This document shows positions 51,978 to 62,596 of a stretch of 64,000 bases of DNA, one piece after another. The position numbers and the translations under genes were made by a program. Origin of the DNA: Haliovirga abyssi (GTDB lineage: Bacteria; Fusobacteriota; Fusobacteriia; Fusobacteriales; Haliovirgaceae); contig NZ_AP027059.1 in the NCBI RefSeq assembly GCF_030295325.1, positions 1,732,637-1,796,636 on the forward strand, given 5' to 3'. The notes beneath the pieces were generated by a model. The model ran no database searches and was not told where the DNA came from. It saw nothing but the letters and a program-made list of their open reading frames with translations. The stretch's first letter is position 1; each line of letters opens with the position of its first letter.

Positions 51978-52328
51978 TCATCTATATATCTCAACCGCCA
52001 CATAATCAAGCTGTCCAGGTATTGGAACTTCTGGTTTTTTCACAGTTACCCTTACATTTTTAACTTTATCATATTTCAAAATTTCTTTTGCAATATCCCC
52101 AGCAAATTTTTCTATTAAATCATATTTTTGATTCCTATTTATAAATTCTACTTTTTCATAAATTTTGGCATAATTAACAGTATCATTCAAATTATCACTC
52201 ATTGAAGCTTTTTCCAAATCTAAATATATCTCCAAATCCACAAAAAATTTCTGTCCAATTCTCTTTTCTTCCTCTAACACTCCATGATAACCATATAATC
52301 TCATGTTCTTAATAATTATCTTATCCAT
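51978..52328 (-). CDS. folB: Dihydroneopterin aldolase
   Basis: A 116-residue FolB with IKNMRLYGYHGVLEEEKRIG at the N-terminus (catalytic-site Tyr/His region), QKFFVDLEIYLD, NYAKIYEKVE, and the Lys in VTVKKPEVPIPGQLDYVAVE. It catalyses the step before FolK in folate synthesis and is directly upstream of the folK fusion. Confidence 0.93.
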   Translation of the reverse strand: MDKIIIKNMRLYGYHGVLEEEKRIGQKFFVDLEIYLDLEKASMSDNLNDTVNYAKIYEKVEFINRNQKYDLIEKFAGDIAKEILKYDKVKNVRVTVKKPEVPIPGQLDYVAVEIYR

Positions 52329-52427
52329 ATTTTTTCTCCATTATTAATTATCATATTCTTCACGAATTAAAATCCGTTTTTATCTGTGTTTATCCTGTGG
52401 TTAAAATATCTTTTTCTTTTGTTTTCA

Positions 52428-53303
52428 TTATTTATTTTCAATTACTTTTTCTCCTATTGGCGAAAACCCTTCTCCTAAAACTTCATGTGCATCTGTAATT
52501 ATTATAAATGCTTTTTCATCAATATTTTTAATTTTTTCTCTCAAAATATATATCTCTTTGTTTTTTACTACAGTCATTATAACATTTTTGTTCTTATCTG
52601 TATATAGCCCTTTTGAATAAAATACTGTTCCACCTCTATTTATATCACTTACTATCATATTTCTTATTAAATCATACTCATCACTTATTATGTATGCTAC
52701 TTTTGAATAATTAGCTCCATCTAACACAACATTTATCATTCTACCTGTTGTATACAACGTAATTATAGCATACAAAGCAGGTTCCATTCCGAAAACAATT
52801 CCTGCTGAAGCCAATACTATAAAATCTACTCCTATTAAAGCGTTTCCTGTTTGAATTTTAAATTTTTCATGTAATATTTGTGCTATAATATCAGTACCAC
52901 CTGTACTTCCACCAATTTTCATTATTAGACCTATTCCTATCCCTGTAGTTATTCCTCCATACAAAGAAGATAACAATATATTATCTGTCACTCCATTTAA
53001 TGTAAAAATATAACTAAATGTATCTGTATAAACTGACAACATTATAGTTCCATACAAAGTTTTAAATCCATATCCTTTTCCAAAAAATTTTAATCCTGCT
53101 AAAAAAAGAGGAATATTTAAAACTAACATTACCATTCCAACAGGTAAATGAAATAGATAATATATTATTGTTGCTATCCCTGATACTCCTCCTGCTGCTA
53201 TTTTGGAAGGTATCAAAAACCAAACAAACCCTAATGAAGCCAATATTAAAGCAAAATTCATGATAATAAAATCTTTTATAAATCTTTTTTTATCTCTTGT
53301 CAC
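52428..53303 (-). CDS. YitT-family membrane protein
   Basis: A 291-residue protein with five or six membrane helices (from about 12 to 190), including FLIPSKIAAGGVSGIATIIY and GIGLIMKIGGSTGGTDIIAQ. A C-terminal DUF2179 domain has INRGGTVFYSKGLYT and VVKNKEIYILREKIKNID. The family is common in Firmicutes and Fusobacteria, with unconfirmed transport function. It is 10 bp downstream of the HPr kinase gene. Confidence 0.9.
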   Translation of the reverse strand: MTRDKKRFIKDFIIMNFALILASLGFVWFLIPSKIAAGGVSGIATIIYYLFHLPVGMVMLVLNIPLFLAGLKFFGKGYGFKTLYGTIMLSVYTDTFSYIFTLNGVTDNILLSSLYGGITTGIGIGLIMKIGGSTGGTDIIAQILHEKFKIQTGNALIGVDFIVLASAGIVFGMEPALYAIITLYTTGRMINVVLDGANYSKVAYIISDEYDLIRNMIVSDINRGGTVFYSKGLYTDKNKNVIMTVVKNKEIYILREKIKNIDEKAFIIITDAHEVLGEGFSPIGEKVIENK

Positions 53304-53313
53304 TAAATTCCTC

Positions 53314-55275
53314 CTAGTTATCCATGATGTTTTTTAAATTACCAACTATTTCATCTGTCTTTTCTTCTATTTTTTTTAAATTTTTATAATTATGTAAATA
53401 ATCTGCCGAAGAGTCATATCCAACCTTCTTAGCTCTTACATTCATTGTAGCTATCTCTACCATTGATGCTGCATTTCTTCCTGAAGATATATATAATTCT
53501 ATTTTAGGAATATCTGTTTCTAAAATTTTTAATGTTTCTTCATTATAATCAGCTTGTGATATATATGCATTACTCTTTAATTCTTTTAACTCTATAATCA
53601 TATCTATCTGTTTTTTATCTCTAACAGAGCCTAATCCATATAAAGTTTTTATATCAATAATTCCCAATCCTCTTATCTCCATAAAATATGGTATTTTATC
53701 CGCTGATCCTACTAATCTACCATCTGGATATTTTACAACCTTTACTGCATCATCAGCTATTAATCTGTGCCCTCTATGTATTAATTCTAGTGCCGTTTCA
53801 CTTTTTCCTATCCCACTTTTTCCAACTAATAGTACTCCAAATCCAAAAACTTCTACAAGTACTCCATGCATTGTTAATGTTGGCGCAAAAAACTTTTCTA
53901 ATAACTCTGTAATTTTTTCATGACTTTCAGAAATATTCTTTTCTGTTAATAATAAAATTTTATTATATCTTTTTATTGCATCACTAAAATATTCAGGAAC
54001 CGTTTTTACTCCACTTATAACTATACATGGGAAATCATATGATAAATATTTAGAAAAGTATTCTTCTCTTTTTTCTTGTGCCATTCTATCTACATATTTT
54101 AATTCTGCTCCACTTAAGATTTGAATTCTATTTTTTCCAGTTTCTTCTAAAACATCAAAAAAACCTGTAAATTCTAATGCTGGCCTATGTAAATATTTTT
54201 TATATATCTTTTTATTTTCTAATAAGGATTCTCCATTTAGAACTTTTAATCCAATTTTATCTTTTAAATATTTAACAGTCATAAAATTTAACATTTTATC
54301 ATCTCCATCATTTTTTCTTCTACTATTGTCTTTTATCAATTTATTTGTTTCTTCCATAAAATATATAGCAGAATGTTTACCAGTTTTTTTTAATCTTTCA
54401 TTTATAGCTGCTGTTTCAACTATAATAGACAAGTTTCTCCCTTGCCTAACTGGAATTGTCAATTTTGGAACCTTTATACCTAATAAATACTGTGTCTCTT
54501 CTCCTAATCCTAATCTATCATAATATTTACCTTCTTGCCAATTTTCTAATTTTACAATTAAATCTATCTCTTTCGATTTTCTAGTTGCTCCTATTCCAAA
54601 ATAATCTATAATATTTATCTCATTATTTTTAGTTAACCTAAAAAAATATTTTATATTACTTTCATCCGCTTCAGATAAAAATCCATTTTCTCCTATTATT
54701 GTATCATTTGAAATCTTTTTTACAACTAATAATTGGTCAGTTATAAACCTATGTCCTTTTCCCAATAATTCAATAGTTGTCCCTAATTTAGCAGCTTCTT
54801 CCCCATAAATTAAAATTCCTGTCCCAAACACTTCTAAAAATATAAATTTATTTAATATAATTTCAGGTGCCAACTCTTTTTCCAAATAATTTTTCAATTT
54901 TTTTATTATAGCTTCTAAAGATTTTTCAGTTTTTAAAATAGGTTTTGACGATATTTTTGCTATATCTAAAAAATCATTTTCCACTTTTATATTATCACCA
55001 ACTATAACACAAGGAAACTCCCCGTTCATGTAATGGACTAAATTATATTTTCTTATCTCTTCATCTAAAGAATATAGATACCTCATCTCATCTTTTCCAA
55101 GTAAATGGATACATTTTTCACTTTCCGTCTCCATAACTGTTATATCTCCAGTTAATTCAATCCCTGGCTTATATAATTCTGACAATACTATTTCAGAATT
55201 CAATAGTTTTTCTCCTGTTAATACCTCTAAATCCAATTCATTTGCTAATTGTTCTAGGCTTACTACTTTTTCCAT
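53314..55275 (-). CDS. hprK: Tandem-duplicated HPr kinase/phosphorylase, first copy degenerate
   Basis: A 653-residue chain made of two full HprK units in one frame. The second (about 328-653) is normal: receptor-like N-domain, then GVLLVGKSGIGKSETALELI (P-loop), HRLIADDAVKVV and the signature MEIRGLGIIDIKTLYGLGSV. The first (about 1-315) has the same layout (LTGDITVMETESEKCIHL, GHRFITDQLLVV, IIDYFGIGATRKSKEIDLIV), but the P-loop is GEEAAKLG, lacking the Gly-Lys-Ser. HprK phosphorylates HPr on Ser in carbon control. The N-copy is likely structural or regulatory. Gene start overlaps the SPOR gene by 38 bp. Confidence 0.9.
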   Translation of the reverse strand: MEKVVSLEQLANELDLEVLTGEKLLNSEIVLSELYKPGIELTGDITVMETESEKCIHLLGKDEMRYLYSLDEEIRKYNLVHYMNGEFPCVIVGDNIKVENDFLDIAKISSKPILKTEKSLEAIIKKLKNYLEKELAPEIILNKFIFLEVFGTGILIYGEEAAKLGTTIELLGKGHRFITDQLLVVKKISNDTIIGENGFLSEADESNIKYFFRLTKNNEINIIDYFGIGATRKSKEIDLIVKLENWQEGKYYDRLGLGEETQYLLGIKVPKLTIPVRQGRNLSIIVETAAINERLKKTGKHSAIYFMEETNKLIKDNSRRKNDGDDKMLNFMTVKYLKDKIGLKVLNGESLLENKKIYKKYLHRPALEFTGFFDVLEETGKNRIQILSGAELKYVDRMAQEKREEYFSKYLSYDFPCIVISGVKTVPEYFSDAIKRYNKILLLTEKNISESHEKITELLEKFFAPTLTMHGVLVEVFGFGVLLVGKSGIGKSETALELIHRGHRLIADDAVKVVKYPDGRLVGSADKIPYFMEIRGLGIIDIKTLYGLGSVRDKKQIDMIIELKELKSNAYISQADYNEETLKILETDIPKIELYISSGRNAASMVEIATMNVRAKKVGYDSSADYLHNYKNLKKIEEKTDEIVGNLKNIMDN

Positions 55276-55759
55276 CTATTTTCATCTCCCTTATAAAAGG
55301 TCCTTGAAATCCTTTTTTATTTATTTCTTTTAAAATATTTTTTGCCTCTAACTTAGAGTTAATATTTTCTACAACAACTTTATAATACTTTTTATTATTT
55401 ATCATTATACTTTTCAAAGAGGGATTAAATTCTTTCAAATCTTTTATATCCGTATTAGCTATATCTAATACGCTATATATTCCAATTTGTATGTAATATT
55501 TTTTTACCTTTTTATCGTTTTTGAAATTACTTTTTTCTATAACTCTTATTTTTTGCTTATCATCTTTTAAATTATAAAATTTATCATTTCTTATCTTTAT
55601 TCCACTTATAAATTTTTCCATAAATTGATTTCTATTTTTAATTAAATTTGTATATCTCATATTAAAATCAACAAAAATTTGTATTAAAAAATAGATTATT
55701 AATAAAAATAAAATGAAATTTCTATATTGTTTAATTTTCCTATTTTTATTATTTTTCAA
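55238..55759 (-). CDS. SPOR-domain membrane protein
   Basis: A 173-residue protein with one membrane helix (YRNFILFLLIIYFLIQIFV, about 12-30) and a C-terminal SPOR-like domain (KKYYIQIGIYSVLDIANTD, NNKKYYKVVVENI, SKLEAKNILKEI). SPOR domains bind denuded glycan strands at septa. It overlaps hprK and abuts folC (1 bp), so the three genes are coupled. The domain call rests on pattern only. Confidence 0.7.
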   Translation of the reverse strand: MKNNKNRKIKQYRNFILFLLIIYFLIQIFVDFNMRYTNLIKNRNQFMEKFISGIKIRNDKFYNLKDDKQKIRVIEKSNFKNDKKVKKYYIQIGIYSVLDIANTDIKDLKEFNPSLKSIMINNKKYYKVVVENINSKLEAKNILKEINKKGFQGPFIREMKIDGKSSKPRTISK

Positions 55760-57001
55760 TTAAATTCGCCCCTTTTTCACTTCTCCTATAAGATATAGTG
55801 AACCTGCAATAATAATTGCTTTTTTATCAAAATTCTCTTTTGCTACTTTTATTGCTTCGTTTATATCATCTATTTTTAAACTATTATCAAATTTCCCACT
55901 TCCAAGCTTATACATCTCTTCTTCTGATAATCCTCTGTCAACTGTCTTTAAAGATACAAAAATTGCTGTATCTGCAAATTTAGAAAATATATCTAATATC
56001 TCATTAACATCTTTATCTTTTAATATAGAGGTTATTACTAATATCTCTTCTCTTTTAAATTTTTTCAAAAGAGAGCGTTTTAATCCTAATGCTGCTGCTA
56101 TATTGTGTGCTCCATCTAAAATTAGATATGGATTTTTTTCTATCACTTCAAATCTACCTGGCCATTTTACATTTTTTAGACCTTTTTTTATATCTTTTTT
56201 AGAAACCCCAATTTTTTTTAACGTTTCATATGCTAATAAAAAATTTTTACTTTGAAATTCTCCATAGAGTGGAATTTCATATATTTCATTATCTATATCT
56301 ATTACAGTTGAAAATTTTTCATTATCAAACTCTACTTTATAATTATATTTTCCTATATTAACTCTGTTTACACTCTTTTTTTCTACTTCTTCAATTAACT
56401 CTTTGCAGTTTCCATAATAAATTACAGGAACATCTTTTTTTATTATTCCAGCTTTTTCTTTCGCTATTTCTCTTAAATTCTTTCCTAAATAGTTTGTATG
56501 ATCAACTGTGACATTAGTTATAATTGATACTTCAGGAACAATTACATTTGTAGAATCATATTGTCCCCCCATTCCAGTTTCAATTATTCCCCAATCTATA
56601 TTTTTTTTATCAAAATACAAAAACATAATAGCTGTTGTGACTTCAAAAAAAGTTGGTTGTATATTTAAACTCTTTATTGCTTTTTTCACTTCTAAAAAAC
56701 ACTCTACTAACTCTTCATCACTTATTTTTTTATTATTCACAGTAATTCTTTCATTAAAATCAACTAAATGAGGTGATGTATATTTACCAACATTATATCC
56801 AGATTCTATAAGAATAGTTTCCAGCATAGTTGCAACAGAACCTTTTCCATTTGTTCCTGCAATATGGATTTTTTTATAGTTATTTTCTATATTTCCTAGT
56901 TCATTCAATAATTTATCTATATTTTCCAATCCTAATTTTATACCAAATTTAGAATATGAATATAATTCATCTAATAGCTCTTCTTTTTTTAATAAGTTCA
57001 T
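55760..57001 (-). CDS. folC: Folylpolyglutamate / dihydrofolate synthase
   Basis: A 413-residue Mur-ligase-type enzyme: IHIAGTNGKGSVATMLETIL (P-loop), YTSPHLVDFNERI, ETGMGGQYDSTN, TNVTVDHTNYLGK and the C-domain YLILDGAHNIAAALGL. It adds glutamate to folates or makes dihydrofolate. The start overlaps the MFS gene above by 35 bp. With folB and folK nearby, this is a scattered folate cluster; no folP or folE is seen here. Confidence 0.94.
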   Translation of the reverse strand: MNLLKKEELLDELYSYSKFGIKLGLENIDKLLNELGNIENNYKKIHIAGTNGKGSVATMLETILIESGYNVGKYTSPHLVDFNERITVNNKKISDEELVECFLEVKKAIKSLNIQPTFFEVTTAIMFLYFDKKNIDWGIIETGMGGQYDSTNVIVPEVSIITNVTVDHTNYLGKNLREIAKEKAGIIKKDVPVIYYGNCKELIEEVEKKSVNRVNIGKYNYKVEFDNEKFSTVIDIDNEIYEIPLYGEFQSKNFLLAYETLKKIGVSKKDIKKGLKNVKWPGRFEVIEKNPYLILDGAHNIAAALGLKRSLLKKFKREEILVITSILKDKDVNEILDIFSKFADTAIFVSLKTVDRGLSEEEMYKLGSGKFDNSLKIDDINEAIKVAKENFDKKAIIIAGSLYLIGEVKKGRI

Positions 57002-58562
57002 ATATCTCTCCTGTGATTCCTATAATTAATAAAATCAATGACAAAACTGTAAAAACCACTTTATCATTTAATCCTGAAATAAGAAACCCTGTTAATACAG
57101 CTGACAATGCAAATGCTGCATTTGTTGCTGTTTGTAATGTAGCAAAAACTCTTCCTTGCATATTTTTAGGAACTACTGTCTGTAATATAGTTTCTGATAA
57201 AATTATAATAAAAGCTCCACCAAATCCAGCTAAAACTCCTATTCCTAATGCCATATATATATTTTCTATAAATGCAAATCCCGCTACAGACAGTCCAACT
57301 ATTATAAATCCTAATTTAATAAAAACTACTTTTTTCACTCTATTTCCTATAAATCCTAAGAATACAGAGCCTAAAGCAATCCCTATTCCAAGAGATGTTT
57401 GAAGGTATCCAAGTCCTTCCACTCCCATTTGTAAAGTTTCATTAGAATATTTCACCAAAAATATATATGCAACTCCACCAGCTGACATAATTCCAACATA
57501 CCTGAAAAATACAAAACTAGTTAAATCTTTATTTAAAATATATTTTATTCCCTCTTTTAATTCAGCTATAAAATTACTTTTAACATGCTTTGCTCTTTTT
57601 TCTACCTTATCTTTTTTTATAATCATTACTAATGAAAAAGATAATAAATATGTTAAAGCATCTATAAAAAATGCAAACAATATTCCAAATCTTCCTATTA
57701 AAAATCCTCCAAGTGCTCCACCAATAACTATAACTATTCTATTAGCAGAAGCCGAGAATGAATTTGCATAAACCAAATGCTCTTTAGAAACTATATGAGG
57801 CAAAAGTGCTGATTTTGCTGGTATAAAAAACTGTGTTATAAATGATATTAAAAAAGTAATTATATATATAATATTAACAAATCCTTTTTCTTCTACCACA
57901 CTAATAGACAAAGTCCCTTTTTTATTAGTTTCTACTATTTTATTTTTCTTTTTTCCATACTTCGATTCTTGAAATTTAACCATTCCAATATATTTATTTC
58001 CATTTTTTTTCAAATATATTTTTTCATAATCTTCTAATCCTGTTGTAATAACAATTTTAACTTTATCTGAATTTATATTTTTTATAGGAACTCCTGTTAT
58101 TACTAAGCTTCTATTAATTTTTTTTATCTCTATTTTCATATCATATTTTTCAGTTTTCACCTTATCATTACTTAATAAACTTTTTATTTCTGCTTTTTCT
58201 AATTTAAATTTATTATTTTGAATTTGAAATTTATATACTTCATTTTCCATTTTAACAAAATTTAATACATATAAAAGAAATAAAACTATTGTTAATGCTC
58301 TTGTAATATCTGATATAAGCATTATTCTTTTACGACTAAATCTATCTACAATCACTCCTGCGAATGGTCCTATTAATAAAATAGGCAACATTAGCCATAC
58401 CATTAAAATAGATGTTCCTATTCCAGGTGCTATTACAGCTACAAAAGCCAAATTAGCCATCCAATTTATAGCATCACCTAATTGTGATATTATTTGTGAA
58501 CTTATTAAAATTCCAAAATTTCTATCTTTTTTAAAAACATCAAAAAAGCTTTCTTTTCTCAT
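56967..58562 (-). CDS. MFS transporter with large periplasmic insertion
   Basis: A 531-residue MFS exporter of the EntS/MFS_3 type: ILISSQIISQLGDAINWMA in TM1, AGVIVDRFSRKRIMLISD as the signature loop and twelve helices in all. Between TM3 (ITRALTIVLFLLYVLNF) and TM4 (FVNIIYIITFLISFITQFF) it has about 120 extra residues, rich in Lys and strand-like, predicted outside the membrane. Members of the family normally have a few residues there. The substrate is unknown. It follows mtnN by 4 bp. Confidence 0.85.
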   Translation of the reverse strand: MRKESFFDVFKKDRNFGILISSQIISQLGDAINWMANLAFVAVIAPGIGTSILMVWLMLPILLIGPFAGVIVDRFSRKRIMLISDITRALTIVLFLLYVLNFVKMENEVYKFQIQNNKFKLEKAEIKSLLSNDKVKTEKYDMKIEIKKINRSLVITGVPIKNINSDKVKIVITTGLEDYEKIYLKKNGNKYIGMVKFQESKYGKKKNKIVETNKKGTLSISVVEEKGFVNIIYIITFLISFITQFFIPAKSALLPHIVSKEHLVYANSFSASANRIVIVIGGALGGFLIGRFGILFAFFIDALTYLLSFSLVMIIKKDKVEKRAKHVKSNFIAELKEGIKYILNKDLTSFVFFRYVGIMSAGGVAYIFLVKYSNETLQMGVEGLGYLQTSLGIGIALGSVFLGFIGNRVKKVVFIKLGFIIVGLSVAGFAFIENIYMALGIGVLAGFGGAFIIILSETILQTVVPKNMQGRVFATLQTATNAAFALSAVLTGFLISGLNDKVVFTVLSLILLIIGITGEIYELIKKRRAIR

Positions 58563-58566
58563 TGTT

Positions 58567-59265
58567 TTAGCTCTCCATATTCTCTAACATTGACAATACT
58601 ATATTTTTAGCATTTTTAGCTGCATCATTCACAAATGTTTTAAAATCAACCTTTGCAGAATGATCTGCTTTATCCGAAATGGCTCTTATTATTACAAAAG
58701 GTATATTATAAATATAACAAACTTGTGCAACTGAAGCTCCTTCCATTTCTACACAATCTCCATTAAAATTTTCTCTTAATTTATCTATTTTTTCTGATGA
58801 GCTCACAAATTGGTCTCCACTTAATATTCTCCCTATAATAGCTGAATGTTTTTTTATATTTATTTTTGCAGCTTTTTCTGCTATTTCAATTAATTTTTCA
58901 TCACCTTTGAATATTGAAGTTTTCATTCTAGGTATTTCACCTAATTTTGCTCCAAAAGCAGTAGCATCTACATCATGTTGTATTAAATCTTTTGATATTA
59001 CAACATCTCCAACTTCCAAATTATTATTAATAGCTCCTGCTACTCCAGTAAATATAATTTTATCTACATTAAATCTTTCTATTAAAATAGTTGTACACAT
59101 TGCAGAATTAACTTTTCCTATACCACTTTCTACTAGCACAATCTCTTTTCCATTAATTTCACCAACAAAAAAACTCATATTAGCCGCAACTTCTTCTTTT
59201 GATAGTTTCATATTTGATTTTAGTTCAATAATTTCTTCATTCATTGCTCCAATTATTCCTATCAT
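58567..59265 (-). CDS. mtnN: 5'-methylthioadenosine/S-adenosylhomocysteine nucleosidase
   Basis: A 232-residue MTA/SAH nucleosidase: MIGIIGAMNEEI with the catalytic Glu, VESGIGKVNSAMCTTIL, GVAGAINNNLEVGDVVIS, SGDQFVSS, VEMEGASVAQVC and RAISDKADHSAKVDF with the catalytic Asp. It clears by-products of methylation and polyamine synthesis. It is preceded by repeats and followed at once by the MFS gene. Confidence 0.95.
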   Translation of the reverse strand: MIGIIGAMNEEIIELKSNMKLSKEEVAANMSFFVGEINGKEIVLVESGIGKVNSAMCTTILIERFNVDKIIFTGVAGAINNNLEVGDVVISKDLIQHDVDATAFGAKLGEIPRMKTSIFKGDEKLIEIAEKAAKINIKKHSAIIGRILSGDQFVSSSEKIDKLRENFNGDCVEMEGASVAQVCYIYNIPFVIIRAISDKADHSAKVDFKTFVNDAAKNAKNIVLSMLENMES

Positions 59266-59289
59266 ATTAATCCCTCCTAAAAAAACATG

Positions 59290-59335
59290 AGTCCTCTCAG
59301 AAAATCTATAGCTCTTGAAATATCTATAATGCTTA
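59290..59335. repeat. Dispersed repeat GAGTCCTC...CTTAG, copy 2
   Basis: Reads GAGTCCTCTCAGAAAATCTA and on to ATATCTATAATGCTTAG, matching 11453-11505. The GGAACG element begins at its end. Confidence 0.6.
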
Positions 59336-59434
59336 GGAACGTTTAAAAAATAATGTTCTCATATTTTGTTATAAAAACGCTTAAAACATTGCGTATTTTA
59401 AAGCAAAATGAGAATGTTATTTTTAAGCCATTCC
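59336..59434. mobile_element. Intact GGAACG MITE-like palindromic element
   Basis: A 99-bp sequence whose left arm (GGAACGTTTAAAAAATAATG, TTCTCATATTTTG) is the imperfect reverse complement of its right arm (CAAAATGAGAATGTTATTTT, TAAGCCATTCC), flanked by TTA on both sides. It is the reference copy for the nested pair at 37505-37703. It has no coding capacity and could fold as one long hairpin. Confidence 0.85.
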
Positions 59435-59620
59435 TTAGTATTTTTGCACTATAACTATCTTCAATTTTCCCTTAAATTTCTCCTTCTGTTTTCAGATTTT
59501 CTCATCTATAAAAACATATTGCGTAAGTATTTTAATTTCTTACATTCACTCTAATCTCTCCCTGTAAGGGCAATTCATGAATTGCCCCTACAAAAGCCCC
59601 TATTCAAAGCATGACTTAAA
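59435..59620. repeat. Non-coding gap with GTAGGGGC-type palindrome
   Basis: Between the MITE-like element and the pyrG terminator I see no gene. At 59563-59591 stands a palindrome, GTAAGGGCAATTCATG continuing AATTGCCCCTAC, with the same GTAGGGGC/GCCCCTAC ends as the palindromes at 25684-25755 but a different centre. Confidence 0.6.
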
Positions 59621-61234
<1,614 letters not shown>

Positions 61235-61261
61235 TTATACTCTCCTTTTATAATAAATTTT

Positions 61262-61298
61262 TATATTTAAAAAAATAAAAAAAGACGAACTTATCGCC
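61262..61298 (-). promoter_or_regulatory. Terminator-like attenuator in the pyrG leader
   Basis: Minus strand: GGCGA (complement of 61294-61298), loop TAAGT, TCGTC (complement of 61284-61288), then TTTTTTTATTTTTTT. It lies between the promoter and the coding region, 28 bp before the ATG. The stem is short (5 bp, one G-T), so strength is uncertain. Confidence 0.5.
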
Positions 61299-61321
61299 AT
61301 ATACAAAATAAACTTTTTTTA

Positions 61322-61350
61322 ATTATATCACAAAGAAAATTAAATTTCAA
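61322..61350 (-). promoter_or_regulatory. pyrG promoter
   Basis: Minus-strand TTGAAA (complement of 61345-61350), 17-bp spacer, TATAAT (complement of 61322-61327). The transcript would start in or near a run of seven A residues. Confidence 0.7.
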
Positions 61351-61452
61351 TTAAAAAATAGGCTGCGCTTCATCTAGTAAAATATAAATGTTTTTCTAAA
61401 ATTTTGGCTTCTGAAAAATTTTGCCTTGAAAAATCGTATATTTCAAAAAAAC

Positions 61453-61500
61453 GGCATAGCTTATTTTCTAAATAAATTTATACTTTTCTAATAAATAAAA
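61453..61500. repeat. Dispersed repeat, copy 3 (TTATTTTCTAAA family)
   Basis: Reads GGCATAGCTTATTTTCTAAA then TAAATTTATACTTTTCTAAT. It is the longest match to copies at 9620 and 48344. A more degenerate version, GGCTGCGCTTCATCTAGTAA, stands at 61362-61400. It fills part of the pyrG-porin gap together with the pyrG promoter. Confidence 0.65.
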
Positions 61501-61524
61501 AAAGCACCCATAAAGAGTGCTTTT
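61490..61524 (-). terminator. Terminator of the porin gene
   Basis: AAAAGCAC (complement of 61517-61524) pairs with GTGCTTTT (complement of 61500-61507), followed by TTTATTTAT on the minus strand. Confidence 0.8.
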
Positions 61525-61549
61525 AAATATTATTAATTTTAAAATTTAA

Positions 61550-62596
61550 TTAAAATTCTACTTTTACTGCTGTTGAGAATGTAGTTTTTGAATCTGTAGC
61601 TTTTCCATCTTTATCCTTCAATACTTTTGAACCAGTTTTTGTCATTTCAACACTATTTGAAATAGTTAATCCATTTACAACTACATCAAACCCTGCTCCT
61701 ATTATACTTCTATCGCTATCTCCATCATAATATAATTTTTCTCCTAATTGTTTAAATGAAACATTTGTATTAGCTGTAACACCTTCTGATAAAGTTCCTA
61801 AATCATAAGCTGCCTTAGCGAACAATCCCATACCAGTTTTTTCAGTAACTTTTCCAGTAGTAGAATCTTTAACTTTATTAGTAACATTTAACATTTCTCC
61901 TGAAAGTGTTAAACTTCCCATTTTATAACTTCCTCTTGCATCAACTGCTGTTTTTGTAGCTTTTGTATCATTCATTGAGAACTCACCTGTAACAGATAAG
62001 TTTTCTACACCTGTATAAGTAGCTCCTGCTTTTAATCCCATTTTATCATCTTTTCCATCATTTGCAAAGTTTACAACCGCTGTTGTAGCTAATCCATCTA
62101 CTAATGTTGCATTAACTTCTACTCCATGTGCATCTTGTGTATCTTTTGTACCTAATTCATCTCCTACACCAGTTCCTGCTTCAAATGGTTTCAAAGTTAT
62201 ATTTAAATCTTTTGAAGCTGTATATTTCAAATAAGTATCTCCACCTTCATCATCTGCAAATTTTAATCCAATAGTTGTATCTACATTTACTTTTACTGCT
62301 GCTTCAATTTTATCGTTTACTTGTTTTGTTAACGTTAATGATGCAACAGAATCATCCTTACTATCTTCATCAGTATTATATTCTGCCGTAACTTTTGTTG
62401 TTTCATCAAATTGTTTTGTTAAGTTCAATTTGAAATATTGATCTCCAGTTTGAGATAACATTTGTCCATCTCTTGTTGAATCCATATCAATTGCTGTGAA
62501 TTCTACCTTTCCATTTACTGATGTTGTTGCTGGGTCTGCAAATACCATTCCTCCTACTAATAACATTCCTGCTAGTAAAACTGCTATTTTTTTCAT
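61550..62596 (-). CDS. Outer membrane porin-like beta-barrel protein
   Basis: A 348-residue protein with a clear signal peptide (MKKIAVLLAGMLLVGGMVFA, cut before DPATTS). The mature part is built of alternating amphipathic strands, rich in Asp, Thr and Lys (for example FKLNLTKQFDETTKVTAEYN), and it ends FSTAVKVEF, a typical C-terminal strand with final Phe. It is likely an abundant outer membrane protein; codon use and a near-perfect promoter support high expression. The ATG at 62594-62596 is preferred over GTG at 62608. It stands as a single-gene unit. Confidence 0.85.
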   Translation of the reverse strand: MKKIAVLLAGMLLVGGMVFADPATTSVNGKVEFTAIDMDSTRDGQMLSQTGDQYFKLNLTKQFDETTKVTAEYNTDEDSKDDSVASLTLTKQVNDKIEAAVKVNVDTTIGLKFADDEGGDTYLKYTASKDLNITLKPFEAGTGVGDELGTKDTQDAHGVEVNATLVDGLATTAVVNFANDGKDDKMGLKAGATYTGVENLSVTGEFSMNDTKATKTAVDARGSYKMGSLTLSGEMLNVTNKVKDSTTGKVTEKTGMGLFAKAAYDLGTLSEGVTANTNVSFKQLGEKLYYDGDSDRSIIGAGFDVVVNGLTISNSVEMTKTGSKVLKDKDGKATDSKTTFSTAVKVEF

